A stretch of DNA of 12,009 bases from Actinomycetota bacterium (GTDB lineage Bacteria; Actinomycetota; Actinomycetes; Nanopelagicales; Nanopelagicaceae). A program made the translations under genes and the position numbers. Below the pieces are notes generated by a model, which saw nothing but the letters and a program-made list of their open reading frames with translations, was not told the DNA's origin and searched no databases. The stretch covers positions 1 through 12,009 of the forward strand of contig WLHY01000015.1 in assembly GCA_009702465.1 (NCBI GenBank). Reading direction: 5' to 3'. Positions 6,695 through 12,009 of this stretch are shown in pieces. Within the stretch, counting starts at the first letter, position 1; the number at the start of each line of letters is the position of its first letter.

Positions 6695-7808
6695 CTCCAT
6701 CATCAAACTCATCATCATTTCTAGCAGTACGCCAGATCAAGATAGCAACACCTACGCAAATCACTACAACTGCCGGCCAAATACCGGCGATATCTATCGG
6801 CGTAAACTGATTAATAATTAGATAAGCAAATCCCGAACCGATTGCAATAAAGCCGGTGCGTTGAGTTTGATCAAATACTGGCAATTTTGGATTTGGTGGA
6901 GAGAACTGCTCTGCACTCACTCTTCTATCCAACTCATCTAAGTAGGTAGTTGGTGGTGTTTCATCAAGTGAGAGTCCTGAAACAATTGAATCAAACTCAG
7001 CATCAATCAACTCTCGCTCGTTGTACTCATCACCACGATTTATTTCGCCACTTAAGACCTCGTGGATAAATACTTGTGACTGCTCATTTAGTAAATCAGA
7101 GTCGTAATCCAGAGCCACGTTGTGAAAGGATCTCTCAAAAATTACTTCACGAATATCAGCTGAGTAGATGCTTTCGATAACTCTCTCTGAATTTGCTGGA
7201 TCTACTACATGGTCATTGATTGAGTAGCCAATCATTACCGGAAGATCAATCAGGTAGAGATCTCGTTGAACCAATCGCCAAAGTTTTCGTAAGGAATCCA
7301 AAGCTTTTAGGGGGGTACGGCCATAACTATGTTTTGGTGGGTTTGCCATAGCAACATCGGTAACACGTCGGCTTTTAATAGATGGCACAAAAAATTTAAT
7401 CAACGGTGTTAATTTTATAATTAACCGATTGTCATAAATTGAGGGGTTAAGTAAAAGCAACCCTTCAATCTCATCTCCTCTAATTTGACAAAGCTTTAAT
7501 GCCAGCGCCCCTCCCATTGAAAAGCCAGCAATAAAAATTCGATCACATTTACTTCTTAGATCAAGATAGGAATCCTCCACGCACTTGTACCAATCCTGCC
7601 AAGTTGTCTCATTCATCTCCTGCCAAGTTGTTCCGTGACCAGGTAGGCGCGGTGCATGAACTGTGTAACCTTGTTGATTTAAGTACCTGGCCCATGGCGC
7701 AATAGAAATTGGCGATCCAGTAAATCCGTGAATCACCAGGACACCGATTTTGCCGCCGGTTTGTGCGCCAGGAAGGACCAAACCCTCTGAGTTTGGAATG
7801 GTATTCAC
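6684..7808 (-). CDS. Alpha/beta hydrolase (carboxylesterase/lipase) with C-terminal membrane tail
   Basis: A 374-residue two-part protein. Residues 1-~255 form an alpha/beta hydrolase like thermophilic carboxylesterases and monoacylglycerol lipases: oxyanion loop HGFTGSP (27-33), HAPRLPGHG (51-59), nucleophile Ser97 in GFSMG, Asp199 in SINDHVVDP, and His229 in SFHNVALDYD. Residues ~256-374 are an acidic linker, a proline motif FSPPNPKLP (312-320), two membrane helices (~329-346 and ~352-369) and an acidic end DDEFDDGATL. The tail resembles small actinobacterial membrane proteins normally encoded alone (recollection: Rv2183c-like), so this looks like a fusion. No Met lies near the junction that would start a separate tail protein. 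The start is GTG at 7808; CACCAT lies six bases upstream and there is no Shine-Dalgarno sequence. It is divergent from the acyltransferase gene. A membrane-tethered lipid esterase is the likely role; the substrate is unknown. Confidence 0.85.
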   Translation of the reverse strand: MNTIPNSEGLVLPGAQTGGKIGVLVIHGFTGSPISIAPWARYLNQQGYTVHAPRLPGHGTTWQEMNETTWQDWYKCVEDSYLDLRSKCDRIFIAGFSMGGALALKLCQIRGDEIEGLLLLNPSIYDNRLIIKLTPLIKFFVPSIKSRRVTDVAMANPPKHSYGRTPLKALDSLRKLWRLVQRDLYLIDLPVMIGYSINDHVVDPANSERVIESIYSADIREVIFERSFHNVALDYDSDLLNEQSQVFIHEVLSGEINRGDEYNERELIDAEFDSIVSGLSLDETPPTTYLDELDRRVSAEQFSPPNPKLPVFDQTQRTGFIAIGSGFAYLIINQFTPIDIAGIWPAVVVICVGVAILIWRTARNDDEFDDGATL

Positions 7809-7840
7809 GCTCAGATGGTGGCATAGATTGCTGGAAGCCC

Positions 7841-7846
7841 TAAATT
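7841..7846 (+). promoter_or_regulatory. Candidate -10 hexamer of leaderless acyltransferase promoter
   Basis: TAAATT fits TAnnnT and lies six bases before the GTG at 7853. No Shine-Dalgarno sequence is present and no clear -35 is seen. Confidence 0.35.
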
Positions 7847-7852
7847 ACTCCC

Positions 7853-8554
7853 GTGGCTTATAGAATCTTAAAATCATTTTTAGCACCTTTACTGATGCTG
7901 CTCTTTCGACCAAAGGTAAGTGGATTGCGCCATGTGCCAACAACTGGCCCTGTGATAATTGCATCAAACCACCTCTCATTTAGTGATTCGATTTTTATGC
8001 CACTTGTCGTTCCCCGCAAAGTAACCTTTTTAGCAAAGAGTGAGTACTTCACCTCTCCTGGATTAAAGGGCTTCATTAAGAAGTTAACATTTATTGCTTT
8101 GGGACAGGTACCGGTTGATCGCTCTGGCGGTAAGCGAAGTGAAGCTGCACTAATTACCGGTTTACGGGTTTTAAATGAGGGTAGCTGTATTGGCATCTAT
8201 CCCGAAGGTACAAGATCACCTGATGGCCGGCTTTATAAGGGTAGAACTGGAATAGCCCGAATGGCGATTGAATCCGGTGCGGCTGTCGTTCCAGTTGCAA
8301 TGTTTAACACCGCTGAGATTCAACCAACTGGTCAGGTTGTGCCAAATCTAAGAAGAGTAGAGATGATCTTTGCAGAGCCGATGTACTTCACTGGAGATTC
8401 CACAGATCAAGCGGTGCTTCGCGAGGTTACCAACAAGATTATGGATGTAATTGCGGCAATCTCAGGACAGGTTTATGTTCCAAACATGTACGCCTCAGAG
8501 GCTAAGGATGCAATTATGAAGAGCAAGGCAGAGAATGCTGGAGATTTTGAGTAG
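7853..8554 (+). CDS. PlsC-family 1-acylglycerol-3-phosphate O-acyltransferase
   Basis: A 233-residue membrane-associated acyltransferase. The catalytic HX4D box is NHLSFSD (His40, Asp45), and the phosphate-binding block is YPEGTRSPDG (116-125, Glu118 to Arg121), followed by KGRTGIARMA and a VPVAMF block at ~147-152. An N-terminal hydrophobic segment (residues ~7-18) should dock it on the inner membrane face. The usual reaction is transfer of an acyl chain from acyl-CoA or acyl-ACP to lysophosphatidate, giving phosphatidate. Length is typical. The GTG start is preceded by TAAATT at leaderless distance. The location beside fadD and the pimB-like gene, as in the mycobacterial block ending in Rv2182c (recollection), fits a role in glycerophospholipid or PIM precursor supply. 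Acylation of another acceptor cannot be excluded. It converges with the nuclease gene with only 3 bp between stop codons. Confidence 0.9.
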   Translation: MAYRILKSFLAPLLMLLFRPKVSGLRHVPTTGPVIIASNHLSFSDSIFMPLVVPRKVTFLAKSEYFTSPGLKGFIKKLTFIALGQVPVDRSGGKRSEAALITGLRVLNEGSCIGIYPEGTRSPDGRLYKGRTGIARMAIESGAAVVPVAMFNTAEIQPTGQVVPNLRRVEMIFAEPMYFTGDSTDQAVLREVTNKIMDVIAAISGQVYVPNMYASEAKDAIMKSKAENAGDFE

Positions 8555-8564
8555 CGCTTACTCA
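8548..8564. terminator. Small hairpin spanning two convergent stop codons
   Basis: TGAGTA (8548-8553) and TACTCA (8559-8564) form a perfect 6-bp stem with a 5-nt loop GCGCT. The hairpin contains the acyltransferase stop (8552-8554) and the nuclease stop (8558-8560 on the minus strand). There is no T-tract on either strand, so it would be a weak terminator at best, or simply an mRNA end structure. Confidence 0.3.
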
Positions 8565-9250
8565 GCGCCAACAAACTCTTTTCTAGATTGTAGATAATTA
8601 CACATATCGCAGAGCGGTTTTGCAACCGGCATCTTTGCATCAACTACGGTAATAAAATCTGTTAAACGCTCCTGCAACGCTTGCGGATTTCGCTCAATTG
8701 GTCGCCACGTGTGCTTTAACTTTAAGCCAAAACCCTTTGTGACATCGCCAGCTGGTTCAAGTAATGACCAAACAAGCAATCCCATAAGGGAGACCTTTCT
8801 TGCTTCACCAGTTGCCGGATTCTCTAATGCAAAGGCGTACGCCTCGAGTTGTGGTTGGTAGAGATCAGTTTTATCTGAATCCTTTGCTTGAAACTTACAA
8901 TCGATAATGCCAAATGTGCCATCTGCAAACTCAATTAAAAGATCATACTTGCCGCGGATTGCATACTTTGATGGTGAACCATTAACTGGAATTAAGGATG
9001 ATTTCACCCAACCACCTAGATCTAAAACCTTGCCCGCTGGAAGTACTGGTGCAATATCAGAGGTGGTTTTTCCGGCAAAGTAATTTTCTTGCATAGTTGC
9101 TAAATCTCCAACCAGAGGCATAAAGCCGGGAGTTCGTAGGCCGTGGTTATAGCTGAGCCAGAGACAGCGATGACACCCACCCCACGAGAAGGTTAAATCT
9201 GATGGAGAGATAAACTCTCGTGCTTTTCCTACTGCAGTTGATGAGGCCAT
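8558..9250 (-). CDS. Stand-alone PD-(D/E)XK nuclease, RecB/Cas4-like, with four cysteines
   Basis: A 230-residue protein with a RecB-type PD-(D/E)XK nuclease core: Asp103 in RGKYDLLIEF, Asp117-X-Lys119 in GIIDCKF, and a QXXXY-like motif Gln134-Tyr138 in YQPQLEAY. Two CXXC pairs frame the core, Cys26/Cys29 (GGCHRCLWLSY) and Cys214/Cys217 (LCDMCNYL), about where Cas4 and AddB carry iron-sulfur cluster cysteines. It is therefore probably an Fe-S or zinc-stabilised DNA exonuclease. No helicase domain, CRISPR array or cas genes are nearby, so a general repair or processing role is more likely than adaptation. It lies 57 bp downstream of the LysE gene on the same strand. CAGAAT sits six bases before the ATG and may give it its own leaderless transcript. 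Its partner and DNA substrate are unknown. Confidence 0.8.
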   Translation of the reverse strand: MASSTAVGKAREFISPSDLTFSWGGCHRCLWLSYNHGLRTPGFMPLVGDLATMQENYFAGKTTSDIAPVLPAGKVLDLGGWVKSSLIPVNGSPSKYAIRGKYDLLIEFADGTFGIIDCKFQAKDSDKTDLYQPQLEAYAFALENPATGEARKVSLMGLLVWSLLEPAGDVTKGFGLKLKHTWRPIERNPQALQERLTDFITVVDAKMPVAKPLCDMCNYLQSRKEFVGAE

Positions 9251-9307
9251 TTACGAATTCTGCCGATCATCACTGACAATGAGCGGTTACGCCACGCAAT
9301 TACTGTG

Positions 9308-9961
9308 TTAAAGCAGGTAGATTGAAGCGATCGTAAAAACACCAAGCGCGACCATAACTATGCCACCGAAGCGGCGCATCAGAATCAGCCTCTTGATATC
9401 ACTAGCAAACCACTCTCGAGCAGTTCCGGCCAACAAGCCGTAAGTACTATCTGAAATAAATGCAATGATGCAGAAAATAAAACCCAGTAAAATTAATTGT
9501 GCTGTGAGATTACTACTTTCCTGATCTACAAATGCAGGCAAAATTGCAGCGAAGAAGACAATAGTTTTTGGGTTTAAGGCTCCGACCCAGAATCCATTTT
9601 TTGCAGAGGCTAATAAAGTTGGCTTTGCGCCATCACCTTTTTGTAGCTCGGAGGCGACTAACTTGCTCGCCTTAATTGCTTCAAACCCAAGGTAGATCAG
9701 GTAAAGCCCACCAGCCCATTGAATTCCGTTGTAGAAGAGGGTGGATCTTTGCAGCAATGGTCCAAGGCCAACTGCGACAAGTAATGAGATCATCAAAACG
9801 CCGACCGTATTTCCTGCAACGGTGGCGATTGCACTCGCCCTACCCCAGGCGATAGCCCGAGCGATGATAAAGAGCACTGATGGGCCAGGAGCCAAAACAA
9901 TCAAAATCGTCGCTATTAGGTACTCCCAGAGGCGCGTAGGGAGTAAATCTGTAGTCAACAC
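9308..9961 (-). CDS. LysE/RhtB-family amino-acid exporter
   Basis: A 217-residue inner-membrane protein of the LysE/RhtB translocator family, which exports amino acids or related small metabolites using the proton gradient. The first helix contains the family motif VLAPGPSVLFIIARAIAWGR (residues ~22-41), followed by a glycine-patterned helix GNTVGVLMISLLVAVGLGPL. Further hydrophobic segments lie at ~77-95, ~125-145, ~150-175 and ~193-217, giving about six membrane spans; length is typical. The conserved NPKTIVFFAAILPAFVD is at ~129-145. The start is GTG at 9961; upstream TAGGAT lies six bases away and could serve as a -10 (leaderless), or its AGGA core as a ribosome site. The gene is divergent from padR, so it may be PadR-controlled. 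The transported substrate cannot be told from sequence. Confidence 0.9.
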   Translation of the reverse strand: MLTTDLLPTRLWEYLIATILIVLAPGPSVLFIIARAIAWGRASAIATVAGNTVGVLMISLLVAVGLGPLLQRSTLFYNGIQWAGGLYLIYLGFEAIKASKLVASELQKGDGAKPTLLASAKNGFWVGALNPKTIVFFAAILPAFVDQESSNLTAQLILLGFIFCIIAFISDSTYGLLAGTAREWFASDIKRLILMRRFGGIVMVALGVFTIASIYLL

Positions 9962-9967
9962 GCCTAG

Positions 9968-9973
9968 ATCCTA
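9968..9973 (-). promoter_or_regulatory. Candidate -10 hexamer or ribosome site of the LysE gene
   Basis: On the minus strand TAGGAT lies six bases before the GTG start. It matches TAnnnT, but the AGGA inside it is also at a usable Shine-Dalgarno distance, so the two readings cannot be separated by eye. Confidence 0.35.
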
Positions 9974-9986
9974 CCTGTGGCCATTG

Positions 9987-10016
9987 TTGCTATGGGGCTG
10001 CGGTTCTGCCTATTAT
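9987..10016 (+). promoter_or_regulatory. Candidate padR-ino1 promoter
   Basis: TTGCTA (9987-9992) and TATTAT (10011-10016) are separated by 18 nt and resemble -35 and -10 elements. Transcription would begin near 10023, directly in front of the palindrome cluster at 10025-10048, leaving a leader of about 70 nt before the ribosome site and ATG at 10093. Confidence 0.5.
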
Positions 10017-10024
10017 CCTGCTAT

Positions 10025-10048
10025 TCGATAGTATCGATTCGATATATC
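10025..10048. promoter_or_regulatory. Overlapping palindromes, likely PadR operator
   Basis: Three palindromes are packed in 24 bp: TCGATA-G-TATCGA (10025-10037), ATCGA-T-TCGAT (10033-10043) and GATATATC (10041-10048). They lie just after the proposed -10 element and start point, where a bound repressor would block initiation or early elongation. PadR-family proteins commonly bind palindromes at their own promoters, so autoregulation of padR-ino1, and perhaps of the divergent exporter, is inferred. Confidence 0.5.
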
Positions 10049-10081
10049 TAATGGATACCCCATTGGCTACTTACTCTCCCT

Positions 10082-10086
10082 GGAGG
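10082..10086 (+). promoter_or_regulatory. Strong ribosome site that sets the padR start
   Basis: GGAGG at 10082-10086 is six bases before the ATG at 10093. The upstream in-frame ATG at 10051 has no ribosome site and no TAnnnT hexamer at leaderless distance. The domain also begins right after residue 1 of the shorter form, as is usual for PadR proteins. Confidence 0.75.
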
Positions 10087-10092
10087 CGATTA

Positions 10093-10635
10093 ATGCGATC
10101 TCGTGCTGAGTCACTTGAGTTCGCCCTTCTTGGTCTGCTTTCACAAGGGCCACTTCATGGGTATGAGTTAAGAAAGAGATTGAGTGCAATCTACGGGCCA
10201 TTTCGAGTACTTAGCTTTTCAGTTCTTTATCCGCAACTTCGCAAAATGTCTGAGCAAAGTTTAATCGCCGAAACCATTAAAGAGTCAGGTGGATTATCTC
10301 GGCGCTCGCGGATTGTTTACAAGTTAACTGCAAAGGGTGAAGCGAAGTTTGCCTCATTGATGGAGAGTGCAACACCAGAAAATTTTGAGGATGAGGGCTT
10401 TGAGGTTCGCTTCGCTTTTTTTGGCCCAACCCCAAAGAGCAGCAGAGTCAGAATTCTAGAAGGTCGCCATCGACGCTTACTAGAAAAGGCGGAGATCATT
10501 CGCCGTGAATTAACAAAGATTCCAGAGGGTATTGATACCTATTTGGTTGAGTGGCGCCGTCACTCATTGGAGTCAGCTGAGCGAGAGATCGCCTGGCTGG
10601 AAGAGATGCTAAAAACTGAAAGGAAGAGCAAGTGA
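10093..10635 (+). CDS. PadR-family transcriptional regulator
   Basis: A 180-residue winged helix-turn-helix regulator, counted from the ATG at 10093. The N-terminal PadR domain has the signature [23 protein letters not shown] (~residues 8-30), then [16 protein letters not shown] with the recognition helix, and the wing with [16 protein letters not shown] (~71-86). The C-terminal ~100 residues are charged and helical ([37 protein letters not shown]), as in the dimerisation domain of this family. An upstream in-frame ATG at 10051 would add 14 residues, but GGAGG before 10093 decides for the shorter form. Its TGA overlaps the GTG start of ino1 (GTGA), so the two are translationally coupled. From memory, the pair PadR-ino1 is conserved in mycobacteria (Rv0047c-Rv0046c). 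It probably represses its own operon through the palindromes at 10025-10048; its effector is unknown. Confidence 0.9.
   Translation: MRSRAESLEFALLGLLSQGPLHGYELRKRLSAIYGPFRVLSFSVLYPQLRKMSEQSLIAETIKESGGLSRRSRIVYKLTAKGEAKFASLMESATPENFEDEGFEVRFAFFGPTPKSSRVRILEGRHRRLLEKAEIIRRELTKIPEGIDTYLVEWRRHSLESAEREIAWLEEMLKTERKSK
10621..10628 (+). promoter_or_regulatory. Ribosome site of ino1
   Basis: AGGAAGAG at 10621-10628 lies inside the end of padR, with the AGGA core seven bases before the ino1 GTG at 10632. It fixes the GTG as the start and allows coupling with padR termination. Confidence 0.7.
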
Positions 10636-11726
10636 CCATAGAAGATAAGGGTGAAATTAGAGTAGCCATTGTTGGAGTAGGAAACTGCGCTAACTCATTA
10701 GTACAAGGTATTACTTACTACAAGGATGCCACAAACGAAACTGAGATCCCGGGTTTGATGCACCCAGTACTTGGCGGCTATCACATCAAAAATATCAACT
10801 TTGTTCTAGCACTAGATGTTGATGCAAAGAAGGTTGGTTTAGATCTAGCTGACGCAATTTGGGCGAGCGAGAACAACACTATTAAGTTCACTACCGTTGC
10901 GCAGACAGGTGTTAAGGTAAAGCGAGGTGTAACACTTGATGGTTTGGGTCGTTATTACAAAGAGACGATCACCGAATCTACTGAAAAACCGGTAGATGTT
11001 GTCGCGGAGTTAAAGGCTGCAAAGATTGATGTCTTAATCTGTTACTTACCAGTTGGTTCCGAAGAGGCGGCAAAGTTTTACGCCCAAGCATCAATTGATG
11101 CTGGTTGCGCCTTTGTTAATGCCTTACCAGTGTTTATCGCATCAGATCCAATCTGGGCAGATAAATTCACTAAAGCAGGAGTTCCAATTGTTGGCGATGA
11201 CATCAAATCCCAGGTTGGCGCAACTATTACTCACCGCATCATGGCGAAGTTATTCCAAGATCGTGGCGTGCATTTAGATCGCACCTACCAATTAAATGTT
11301 GGTGGAAATATGGATTTCAAAAATATGTTAGAGCGTGATCGACTAGAGTCAAAGAAGATTTCCAAGACTCAATCAGTTACCTCTCAACTTGATTATGATC
11401 TAGGTTCAAAAAATGTACACATCGGACCATCCGATTACATTCCTTGGCTAGATGATCGTAAATGGGCGTATGTGCGCCTTGAGGGTCGAGCCTTTGGCGA
11501 TGTGCCATTAAATCTCGAGTACAAACTCGAGGTATGGGATTCACCAAACTCTGCTGGTGTGATTATCGATGCGCTGCGTTGCGCAAAGATTGCATTGGAT
11601 CGCAAGATTGGCGGCCCACTGCTCTCACCATCCAGTTACTTTATGAAATCTCCACCGGTTCAATACACCGATGAACAAGCCTTTAATAAGGTTGAAGAGT
11701 TCATCAAGGGATCAATCGAAAGATAG
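10632..11726 (+). CDS. ino1: Inositol-3-phosphate synthase (Ino1)
   Basis: A 364-residue NAD-dependent enzyme converting glucose 6-phosphate to 1L-myo-inositol 1-phosphate (also named inositol 3-phosphate), the committed step to inositol, phosphatidylinositol, PI-mannosides and mycothiol. The N-terminal Rossmann segment [17 protein letters not shown] is at 11-27. The family regions [57 protein letters not shown] and [20 protein letters not shown] follow in order; these carry the substrate-binding lysines. Length agrees with actinobacterial Ino1 (about 360-370) and is much shorter than the eukaryotic form. The start is GTG, overlapping the padR stop by GTGA and served by AGGAAGAG. It is the last gene of its operon, followed after about 15 bp by a rho-independent terminator. 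Products of the window's glucokinase and PimB-like enzyme fall upstream and downstream of this step. Confidence 0.96.
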   Translation: MTIEDKGEIRVAIVGVGNCANSLVQGITYYKDATNETEIPGLMHPVLGGYHIKNINFVLALDVDAKKVGLDLADAIWASENNTIKFTTVAQTGVKVKRGVTLDGLGRYYKETITESTEKPVDVVAELKAAKIDVLICYLPVGSEEAAKFYAQASIDAGCAFVNALPVFIASDPIWADKFTKAGVPIVGDDIKSQVGATITHRIMAKLFQDRGVHLDRTYQLNVGGNMDFKNMLERDRLESKKISKTQSVTSQLDYDLGSKNVHIGPSDYIPWLDDRKWAYVRLEGRAFGDVPLNLEYKLEVWDSPNSAGVIIDALRCAKIALDRKIGGPLLSPSSYFMKSPPVQYTDEQAFNKVEEFIKGSIER

Positions 11727-11740
11727 ATCAAGTTAATGAT

Positions 11741-11773
11741 TGCCCTCTAAATGCCCTCTAATTGCCCTCTAAT
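11741..11773 (+). repeat. Three tandem 11-bp units (TGCCCTCTAAT-like)
   Basis: Units begin at 11741, 11752 and 11763. Units 2 and 3 read TGCCCTCTAAT; unit 1 differs in its last base (A). The 11-bp period is near one helical turn. The third copy is the 5' arm of the terminator hairpin, so the repeat probably arose by duplicating that arm. Confidence 0.85.
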
Positions 11774-11803
11774 TGCAACAAAATTGTAGATTAGAGGGTT
11801 TTT
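11765..11803 (+). terminator. Rho-independent terminator after ino1
   Basis: CCCTCTAAT (11765-11773) pairs perfectly with ATTAGAGGG (11790-11798), followed by TTTTT (11799-11803). The 16-nt loop can pair further through CAA/TTG. Two more copies of the 5' arm lie upstream (11743-11751 with eight of nine bases, and 11754-11762 with all nine) and could form alternative, longer-looped stems with the same 3' arm. On the minus strand no T-tract follows, so it should act mainly for ino1. Confidence 0.8.
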
Positions 11804-11835
11804 ATAATAGGAGTGATATTGATGTGTAAATTGAA

Positions 11836-12009
11836 TCAGTCAGTATGTTGTCCACAAAGTTGTTGACCATCAGGGCCAACACTCATATGCAGACAAGCAA
11901 CCCCTAATTTATCAAAGGCTTTATCGCCGAAATGAGATCGATAAGCCAAAGCTAATAAAACACGGACATTTACATTTCCATCTGATCTAATTGAAAATGC
12001 TTTAGCCAC
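11836..12009 (-). CDS. Unidentified gene, 3' end only (partial)
   Basis: On the minus strand the frame that begins at 12009 stays open for 57 codons and ends in TGA at 11836-11838. The other two minus frames meet stops within about 40 bases of the window edge. The translated tail contains AYRSHFGDKAFDKLGV and MSVGPDGQQLCGQHTD, with codon choices (GAT, TTA, GCT) like the rest of the window. The true start lies beyond the window, so GTG at 12009 should not be read as the start. I do not recognise the family. The gene converges on ino1, with the ino1 terminator between them. Confidence 0.65.
   Translation of the reverse strand: MAKAFSIRSDGNVNVRVLLALAYRSHFGDKAFDKLGVACLHMSVGPDGQQLCGQHTD

Noticed and set aside
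6697..6720. Repeated CATCAT/TCATCA run near the hydrolase end as a regulatory repeat
   Set aside because: It is explained by Asp/Glu codons (GAT, GAG) of the acidic C-terminus DDEFDDGA read on the minus strand.
7858..8196. Minus-strand 112-codon open frame over the acyltransferase gene
   Set aside because: It is antisense to the HX4D and EGTR motifs of a clear PlsC-family gene and shows no family features or promoter.
10051..10092. Upstream ATG as the padR start
   Set aside because: No ribosome site, no TAnnnT at leaderless distance, and the extra 14 residues lie before the usual PadR N-terminus; GGAGG supports 10093.
11741..11773. Tandem repeat as a CRISPR array
   Set aside because: Units are 11 bp with no spacers, and the last copy is plainly the arm of a terminator; no cas genes are near except a Cas4-like nuclease with no adaptation partners.

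Overview
The window looks like chromosomal DNA from a streamlined, low-GC actinobacterium, most like the freshwater acI group (Nanopelagicales: 'Candidatus Planktophila'/'Nanopelagicus'). This rests on actinobacterial gene families (PimB'-type mannosyltransferase, FadD15-like acyl-CoA synthetase, actinobacterial Ino1 with an adjacent PadR), AT-leaning codon use (many TTA, AAA, GAT), very short intergenic gaps, overlapping convergent gene ends and almost no Shine-Dalgarno sequences at the first genes of transcription units. The taxonomic call is inference.

Layout. 1-69 may be the tail of an upstream gene. 79-2256 (+) holds a secreted NlpC/P60 peptidoglycan hydrolase and a PimB'-like glycosyltransferase. 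2242-5206 (-) reads fadD, then a small soluble histidine kinase, then a NarL/LuxR response regulator, probably one operon. 5291-6694 (+) holds an SRPBCC protein abutting a ROK glucokinase. 6684-7808 (-) is an alpha/beta hydrolase with a two-helix membrane tail. 7853-8554 (+) is a PlsC-type acyltransferase. 8558-9961 (-) holds a LysE/RhtB exporter and a Cas4/RecB-like PD-(D/E)XK nuclease with four cysteines. 10093-11726 (+) is a PadR regulator translationally coupled to inositol-3-phosphate synthase, followed by a terminator whose 5' arm is repeated three times. A partial minus-strand gene, unidentified, enters from the right end (11836-12009).

How the genes fit together. Much of the window concerns envelope and lipid building: inositol phosphate (Ino1), mannose transfer to phosphatidylinositol (PimB'-like), acyl activation (FadD), acyl transfer to glycerolipid or a related acceptor (PlsC family), an esterase and a cell-wall hydrolase. 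From memory, the order NlpC/P60 - pimB' - fadD15 - SRPBCC - small membrane protein - acyltransferase is the M. tuberculosis Rv2190c-Rv2182c neighbourhood, so the left two thirds is a conserved actinobacterial block and not an island. No phage, transposon, CRISPR, tRNA or rRNA was seen.

Most notable non-gene signals: a TAnnnT -10 hexamer placed 6-7 nt before the start codon of most transcription-unit first genes (leaderless transcription); clustered palindromes at the padR promoter; an inverted repeat in the fadD/SRPBCC divergent promoter; the triple-arm terminator after ino1; and a tiny cysteine-rich ORF with a strong ribosome site just after it.
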